64,000 nucleotides of DNA, from positions 1-64,000 of the forward strand of contig SVEO01000009.1 in the NCBI GenBank assembly GCA_015057275.1, read 5' to 3'. The notes under the pieces were generated by a model. That model worked only from the letters and a program-made list of their open reading frames with translations. It ran no database searches and was not told the DNA's origin. Every line of letters begins with the position of its first letter. Position 1 is the first letter of the stretch. Source of the stretch: Lachnospiraceae bacterium (GTDB lineage Bacteria > Bacillota > Clostridia > Lachnospirales > Lachnospiraceae). This document shows positions 59,167 to 64,000 of this stretch, piece by piece. The position numbers and the translations under genes were made by a program.

Positions 59167-60147
59167 ATGTCATTTTCCGGCAAAGTAAAAGAGGAATTAT
59201 CTTACCAACACAGCCCGCAGCGACATTGCCAAATTGCGGAGATTACCGCGATTACGATGCTTTGCGGGTGCATTGCTGTGGATAAATATAACAGATTTTC
59301 CATAAAAATTCAGACAGAAAACGTAAGAGTTGCAAGAAAGTACTTTACATTATTGAAAAAAGCGTTTAATATAGACTGCAGTTTCGTCGTCCGACAGCGC
59401 AAAATCGGGCGAAAAACAAGAGTTTATCTGCTAAAAGTAGGAAAACATGAGGATGCACTTAAGGTGCTTAAGGCGGCGAAGATTCTTGATATGGCCGGGA
59501 ATCTGCCTGACGAGATCTGCCTGACAAACCAAATTGTCGTGCAGAAAGATTGTTGCAAGCGGGCATTTATCCGCGGCGCATTCCTCGCTATCGGGTCGGT
59601 GAACGATCCTGAAAAATCCTACCATTTAGAACTTGTGGCGGATAACATCGCACGGGCGGAGCTCTTAGTTGAGCTTATCCGCAGTTTCCATATTGATGCA
59701 CGCATTGTGGAGCGAAAAGGCAGCCACGTTGTGTATGTGAAGGAAGCTGAGGGCATTTCGGATTTTTTAAATCTGATGGAGTCCCATGTGCAGATGATGG
59801 AGTTTGAGAATATTCGTATTCTCAAAGAAATCAGCAACACCGTGAACCGACAGGTAAACTGTGAAACGGCAAACTTAAACAAGACAGTCACTTCCGCTGT
59901 CAAGCAAATCGAAGACATCCATTATATTCAGGAAACCGCAGGGTTAGAAATTCTCGCACCGACGCTTCGGGATACGGCGAGAGCACGACTTACATATCCG
60001 TCATTGCCGCTCAAGGATCTGGGAGAAAAAATGGTGCCTTCCGTAGGAAAATCGGGCATTAATCACAGATTACGTAAGATTTCCGAGATTGCAGATGAAT
60101 TAAGAAAAGGGAAGAATGTTTCCGACGAAGGGAATAGAAAGGTGTAA
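59167..60147 (+). CDS. whiA: DNA-binding protein WhiA
   Basis: About 326 residues from ATG 59167 (MSFSGKVKEELSYQ). The N-terminal homing-endonuclease-like domain shows RCHCQIAEITAI and GAFLAIGSVNDPEKSYHLE; the C-terminal helix-turn-helix reads LKDLGEKMVPSVGKSGINHRLRKI. WhiA acts in sporulation in Streptomyces and in division and envelope metabolism in Bacillus. The longer ORF in the track starts inside rapZ and is rejected. Confidence 0.96.
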   Translation: MSFSGKVKEELSYQHSPQRHCQIAEITAITMLCGCIAVDKYNRFSIKIQTENVRVARKYFTLLKKAFNIDCSFVVRQRKIGRKTRVYLLKVGKHEDALKVLKAAKILDMAGNLPDEICLTNQIVVQKDCCKRAFIRGAFLAIGSVNDPEKSYHLELVADNIARAELLVELIRSFHIDARIVERKGSHVVYVKEAEGISDFLNLMESHVQMMEFENIRILKEISNTVNRQVNCETANLNKTVTSAVKQIEDIHYIQETAGLEILAPTLRDTARARLTYPSLPLKDLGEKMVPSVGKSGINHRLRKISEIADELRKGKNVSDEGNRKV

Positions 60148-60149
60148 AG

Positions 60150-60404
60150 ATGATAACGAAGGAACTAGTTATTGATGTGAAGGGAAGTCTGGACGCCAGA
60201 CCGACCGCCATGCTCGTACAGATTGCCTGCAAATACAGCAGTTCAATCTACATTGAAAGCGGCAATCGCAAGGTAAATGCAAAAAGTATTATGGGAATGA
60301 TGACATTAAGTCTTGTTTCCGGCGACCATATTACAGTAGAGGTAAACGGTGCAGACGCAGAGGCTGCATTAGAAGAAATCACAGCATATCTTTGCAATAA
60401 CTAA
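60150..60404 (+). CDS. crh: HPr-like protein of the Crh type, active-site His replaced by Asp
   Basis: An 84-residue HPr fold protein. Where HPr has GLHARP, this has SLDARP: codon GAC encodes Asp at the position of His15, so it cannot accept phosphate from enzyme I. The regulatory serine is kept (NAKSIMGMMTL, equivalent to Ser46), so HprK could still modify it. Bacillus Crh has Gln at this site. Position directly after whiA matches crh in Bacillus. It therefore looks like a dedicated catabolite-regulation protein rather than a sugar-transport HPr. Confidence 0.9.
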   Translation: MITKELVIDVKGSLDARPTAMLVQIACKYSSSIYIESGNRKVNAKSIMGMMTLSLVSGDHITVEVNGADAEAALEEITAYLCNN

Positions 60405-60417
60405 AATAAAGCAGATA

Positions 60418-60455
60418 AACCGGCAGGAGAAAAAACTCCCGTCGGTTTTCTTCTT
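60418..60455 (+). terminator. Terminator after crh
   Basis: AACCGGCAGGAG pairs with CTCCCGTCGGTT (two imperfect positions) around an A-rich loop, followed by TTCTTCTT. Confidence 0.8.
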
Positions 60456-60482
60456 GTAGGAATGAAAAATATCTGCTATAAT
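60454..60482 (+). promoter_or_regulatory. Promoter for dnaE
   Basis: TTGTAG (60454-60459) and TATAAT (60477-60482) are spaced by 17 bases, 33 bases before the GTG start. Confidence 0.6.
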
Positions 60483-60515
60483 TCTTTGAGGAAATATAAT
60501 GGGAGGAATCAAACG

Positions 60516-63500
60516 GTGAGCTTCACACATTTGCACGTACATACGGAATACAGCCTGCTCGACGGGTCATCGAAAATAAAGGAAATCACAGCGCGTGCCG
60601 CGGAGTTGGGAATGGACAGTTTGGCCATTACTGACCACGGGGTAATGTTTGGCGTGATTGATTTTTATCGTGCAGCAAAGGCGGCGGGGATTAAGCCTAT
60701 TCTCGGCTGTGAAGTTTATGTAGCGCCGGGCTCCCGTTTTGAAAAAGAGCCGGGGCAGAATGAAAACCGATATTACCACCTTGTTTTGCTGGCAGAAAAC
60801 AATAAAGGATATGAGAATCTCGTAAAAATCGTGTCAAAAGGCTTTGTTGATGGATTTTACTACAAGCCGCGTGTTGATTACGAAGTGCTAAAAGAGTATC
60901 ACGAAGGTATCATCGCGCTTAGTGCATGTTTGGCCGGAGAGGTGCAGCGCTATTTGGCAGCCAACCTGTACGAGGAAGCAATTAATGCAGCTAAGCGCTA
61001 TGAGAATATATTCGGTAAGGGAAATTTCTTCTTGGAGATGCAGGACCACGGCATTCCGACGCAGCGTCTTGTGAACCAGCAGCTTTTGCGCATGAATCGT
61101 GATTTGGGGATCGAGCTGGTAGCTACAAACGACGTGCACTACACATTTGCGGAGGATGCAGAACCGCACGACATTCTGCTTTGCTTACAGACCGGCAAGA
61201 AGCTCTCTGACGAGAATCGTATGCGTTATGAGGGAGGCCAGTATTATTTAAAATCGCCGCAGGAAATGGCGGAGCTGTTCTCATACGCGCCGCAGGCGCT
61301 GGAAAACACCGGGAAAATTGCCGCGCGCTGCGATGTGGAAATTGAGTTTGGTGTGACAAAATTACCGCAATACAATGTGCCGGCAGGTTACACTTCGTGG
61401 GAATACTTGAACGAATTATGTTATAAAGGATTAAATGAGCGATATTTAAAACTACAGGCGCAGGGAAAGATGTCAGCGGAGGGTCAGTTTGCTCCGATGG
61501 CCTTAAAGGAGCGTTTGGAATATGAGCTTTCGACAATTCAGAACATGGGGTATGTCGACTACTTTCTTATTGTTTGGGACTTTATCAATTTTGCGAAGTC
61601 ACAGGGTATCCCAGTCGGACCGGGGCGAGGCTCCGCGGCCGGAAGTATTGTCTCATACTGTTTATATATTACGGACATTGAGCCATTACGTTACAATTTG
61701 CTGTTTGAGCGTTTTTTAAATCCGGAACGTGTATCGATGCCCGATATTGATATTGACTTTTGCTTTGAACGACGGCAGGAAGTTATTGATTATGTTGTAA
61801 AAAAATACGGCAAGGACCGTGTGGCGCAGATTGTCACGTTTGGTACACTGGCAGCCAAAGGTGTTATCCGTGACGTGGCACGCGTACTCGATTTACCGTA
61901 TTCGCTGGCGGATTCGATTGCTAAGATGATTCCGAACGACCTCGGCATGACGCTCGACAAGGCGCTGGAAATGAATCCGGAACTGAAGCGTTTGTGCGAC
62001 AGCGATGAGCAGATTGGTTACCTGATGCAGATGTCCAAGCGTCTGGAAGGTTTGCCGCGTCACACATCGATGCACGCGGCCGGCGTGGTGATTACGCAGT
62101 TGCCGGTAGAGGAATACGTGCCGTTATCGCGCGCGGCTGATGGCAGCATCACCACCCAGTTTGTGATGACAACGCTGGAAGAACTGGGCCTTTTGAAGAT
62201 GGACTTCTTAGGACTGCGTACGCTGACCGTCATACAAAATGCGGCCAATCTTGTGGAAAAGAGCGAGGGTAAGCCGTTTGATTTAGATGGGATAGATTAT
62301 GATGACAAGGAAGTGCTTGCTTCCATTGGTACCGGCGTGACCGATGGTATTTTCCAGTTAGAAAGTGGCGGCATGAAGCGATTCATGAAGGAATTGCAGC
62401 CACAGAATCTGGAAGATATTATTGCCGGCATCTCTCTTTACCGTCCGGGCCCGATGGACTTCATCCCAAAATATTTAGAAGGGAAAAATCTTCCGGAGAA
62501 TATCACATATACTTGTCCGCAATTGGAACCGATTCTTGACAGCACGTACGGTTGCATCGTTTACCAGGAGCAGGTAATGCAGATTGTGCGTGATCTTGCC
62601 GGTTACACACTCGGCCGAAGCGACCTCGTGCGTCGTGCGATGTCCAAGAAAAAGGCCAGCGTGATGGAGAAGGAACGTTTAAATTTTGTTTATGGTAACG
62701 TCGAAGAGGGGGTACCGGGTTGCATGGCGCAGGGGATTTCCGAGGCGGATGCAAACCGCATCTTCGATGAAATGACTGATTTCGCGAAATACGCGTTCAA
62801 TAAGTCACACGCTGCAGCTTATGCGGTCGTATCGTATCGTACCGCATATATGAAATATTACTATCCGGTGGAATTCATGGCCGCGCTTTTGACGTCGGTT
62901 ATTGACAATTCGCGTAAAGTAACTGAATACATTTTGGCATGCAAGGCGATGGGCATTCAAATTTTGCCGCCGGATGTCAATGAGAGTGACAGTCGTTTTA
63001 CCGTTTCCTTTGTAAGTGGGGAATCTGGCGCTCCGGTGCAGGAAAACAAGCCGGAGTTTACGAAAGAAGAGCTTGCGTTTAGCGATTACATGAATCTACC
63101 GGTTGCCGAACCTGCAAAACCGGCCGTTGACCGCATTCGCATGGCAGATGGACGCAAAAAAGCGATTCGCTACGGTTTATCGGCACTGAAAAACATCGGC
63201 CACAATGTGATTGTGCAGATGGAAGCTGAGCGTGCGGAGAATGGGCCGTTTAAAGATTTAACCGATTTCTTAGAACGCATGGAAGGTAAAGAATGCAACC
63301 GCCGTGTGATTGAAAACCTGATTAAATCCGGAGCAATGGATTGCTTTGGTGCGACCAGAAAGCAGATGATGCAAGGTTATACGCTGATTATGGATCGGGT
63401 AGCAGCGCAGAAAAAAACACGCATGACCGGACAAATGAGTCTCTTCGATTTCGCAACCGAAGAAGTCAAAAAGCAATATGAAATTCCGCTTCCGAATGTT

Positions 63501-64000
63501 GGCGAATTTACCGACGAGATGAAACTGGCCTTTGAAAAAGAGGTGATCGGCATGTATGTCAGCGGACATCCGCTCGAAGCATATGAGCAGACGTTAAAGC
63601 GTCAGATTACACATACCTCGCTCGATTTCATGCTCGGCGACGATGAGACAGTTAAGGTTGGTGACAAGCAGCAGGCGGTCATCGGCGGTATGATTACAGC
63701 GATTACAATTAAAGCGACGAAGAACAATAAGGTTATGGCCTTCGTTACTTTGGAAGATATGTACGGTACAGTAGAAGTAGTGATGTTTCCGCGTGAGTAC
63801 GAGAAGTATCGCAGTCTGGTAAACGAGGATGAAAAAGTATTTTTCGTCGGACAGACATCGACCGAAGAAGAGCAGGATGCGAAACTTTTATGCAGCCGTA
63901 TGGTATCGTTCGACGATGTGCCAAAGACGTTGTGGATTCAGTTCCCGGACAAGGACAACTATCTTGCACAGGAATCAAAATTGCTGCAATTGCTTGATGA
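60516..64000 (+). CDS. dnaE: DNA polymerase III subunit alpha, DnaE type (3' end cut by window)
   Basis: Not in the ORF track because it has no stop inside the window. GTG 60516 (GGGAGGAAT upstream) opens V-SFTHLHVHTEYSLLDGS, the PHP domain, and the frame is open for 1161 codons to the edge. The palm shows GPGRGSAAGSIVSY and the catalytic PDIDIDF. Later come the fingers (GIYRPGPMDF-like SLYRPGPMDFIPK), the helix-hairpin-helix region, and an OB domain (GGMITAITIKATKNNKVMAFVTLEDMYG). Only the last few dozen residues should be missing. It is the replicative polymerase DnaE, without a 3'-5' exonuclease. Confidence 0.96.
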   Translation, partial: MSFTHLHVHTEYSLLDGSSKIKEITARAAELGMDSLAITDHGVMFGVIDFYRAAKAAGIKPILGCEVYVAPGSRFEKEPGQNENRYYHLVLLAENNKGYENLVKIVSKGFVDGFYYKPRVDYEVLKEYHEGIIALSACLAGEVQRYLAANLYEEAINAAKRYENIFGKGNFFLEMQDHGIPTQRLVNQQLLRMNRDLGIELVATNDVHYTFAEDAEPHDILLCLQTGKKLSDENRMRYEGGQYYLKSPQEMAELFSYAPQALENTGKIAARCDVEIEFGVTKLPQYNVPAGYTSWEYLNELCYKGLNERYLKLQAQGKMSAEGQFAPMALKERLEYELSTIQNMGYVDYFLIVWDFINFAKSQGIPVGPGRGSAAGSIVSYCLYITDIEPLRYNLLFERFLNPERVSMPDIDIDFCFERRQEVIDYVVKKYGKDRVAQIVTFGTLAAKGVIRDVARVLDLPYSLADSIAKMIPNDLGMTLDKALEMNPELKRLCDSDEQIGYLMQMSKRLEGLPRHTSMHAAGVVITQLPVEEYVPLSRAADGSITTQFVMTTLEELGLLKMDFLGLRTLTVIQNAANLVEKSEGKPFDLDGIDYDDKEVLASIGTGVTDGIFQLESGGMKRFMKELQPQNLEDIIAGISLYRPGPMDFIPKYLEGKNLPENITYTCPQLEPILDSTYGCIVYQEQVMQIVRDLAGYTLGRSDLVRRAMSKKKASVMEKERLNFVYGNVEEGVPGCMAQGISEADANRIFDEMTDFAKYAFNKSHAAAYAVVSYRTAYMKYYYPVEFMAALLTSVIDNSRKVTEYILACKAMGIQILPPDVNESDSRFTVSFVSGESGAPVQENKPEFTKEELAFSDYMNLPVAEPAKPAVDRIRMADGRKKAIRYGLSALKNIGHNVIVQMEAERAENGPFKDLTDFLERMEGKECNRRVIENLIKSGAMDCFGATRKQMMQGYTLIMDRVAAQKKTRMTGQMSLFDFATEEVKKQYEIPLPNVGEFTDEMKLAFEKEVIGMYVSGHPLEAYEQTLKRQITHTSLDFMLGDDETVKVGDKQQAVIGGMITAITIKATKNNKVMAFVTLEDMYGTVEVVMFPREYEKYRSLVNEDEKVFFVGQTSTEEEQDAKLLCSRMVSFDDVPKTLWIQFPDKDNYLAQESKLLQLLD

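Noticed and set aside
60567-63978. Minus-strand ORFs at the right end of the track
   Set aside because: They lie opposite the dnaE reading frame, which is open throughout but unlisted because it runs off the window.

Overview
The window looks like a chromosomal segment of a low-to-mid GC Gram-positive anaerobe of the class Clostridia, most likely a member of the Lachnospiraceae. The case rests on the conserved run uvrC-hprK-glcK-murB-rapZ-whiA-crh-dnaE, a K+-type membrane pyrophosphatase, rubrerythrin, DUF3793 and DUF1846 proteins, a B12-dependent radical SAM protein of the DUF4080 type, SpmA, and strong GGAGG ribosome binding sites. I would not name a genus. I saw no rRNA, tRNA, CRISPR array, prophage or complete insertion sequence.

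Layout. 1-7.2 kb: a repeat-built lipoprotein, an Na+/alanine symporter, a ZIP metal transporter with an HD phosphohydrolase, an internally deleted isochorismatase-family pseudogene, a small helical protein, TrmO, a DUF3793 protein and an HMA metal-binding protein. 7.3-13.6 kb: carB alone without carA, rubrerythrin, a B12-radical SAM protein and an XRE regulator. 13.8-21.7 kb: envelope-type genes (GNAT, PIG-L deacetylase, YfhO, an alpha/beta hydrolase, a polysaccharide deacetylase, a large membrane protein). 22-25.6 kb: an accessory patch of small genes (GNAT, two P-loop kinases, a broken DUF4111/AadA-like nucleotidyltransferase, HD, YjbR). 25.6-32 kb: MATE, MntP, a Cof-type HAD, an ICMT-like methyltransferase, a PHP phosphatase and the pyrophosphatase. 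32-38.7 kb: a fused ABC ATPase-permease, an ABC binding protein and permease lacking an ATPase, SpmA, and a NERD protein. 38.9-47.7 kb: glf, murL, murD2, rhomboid, DUF2752, DUF4190, a polysaccharide ABC exporter, GtrA and a split chromate transporter. 47.8-64 kb: MATE, DUF1846, FtsH, then uvrC through a 3'-truncated dnaE.

Genes that work together: murL and murD2 predict the alternative route to D-glutamate in peptidoglycan precursors (ligation of L-Glu followed by epimerisation), with murB making UDP-MurNAc elsewhere in the window. hprK and the Crh-like protein form a carbon-catabolite signalling pair, with rapZ and whiA between them. Several envelope genes (glf, ABC exporter, GtrA, deacetylases, YfhO) point to surface-glycan construction.

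The most unusual feature is a dispersed intergenic element present five times in 64 kb, on both strands. Full copies contain up to four or five successive hairpins; shorter ones are truncated from the 5' side. Every copy ends in the same hairpin followed by GGAATGGAG, a few bases before the start codon of an unrelated gene, so the element itself supplies the ribosome binding site. Stems vary in sequence while mostly keeping pairing, and in two places the element is open in frame with the downstream gene, which misleads gene callers about starts.
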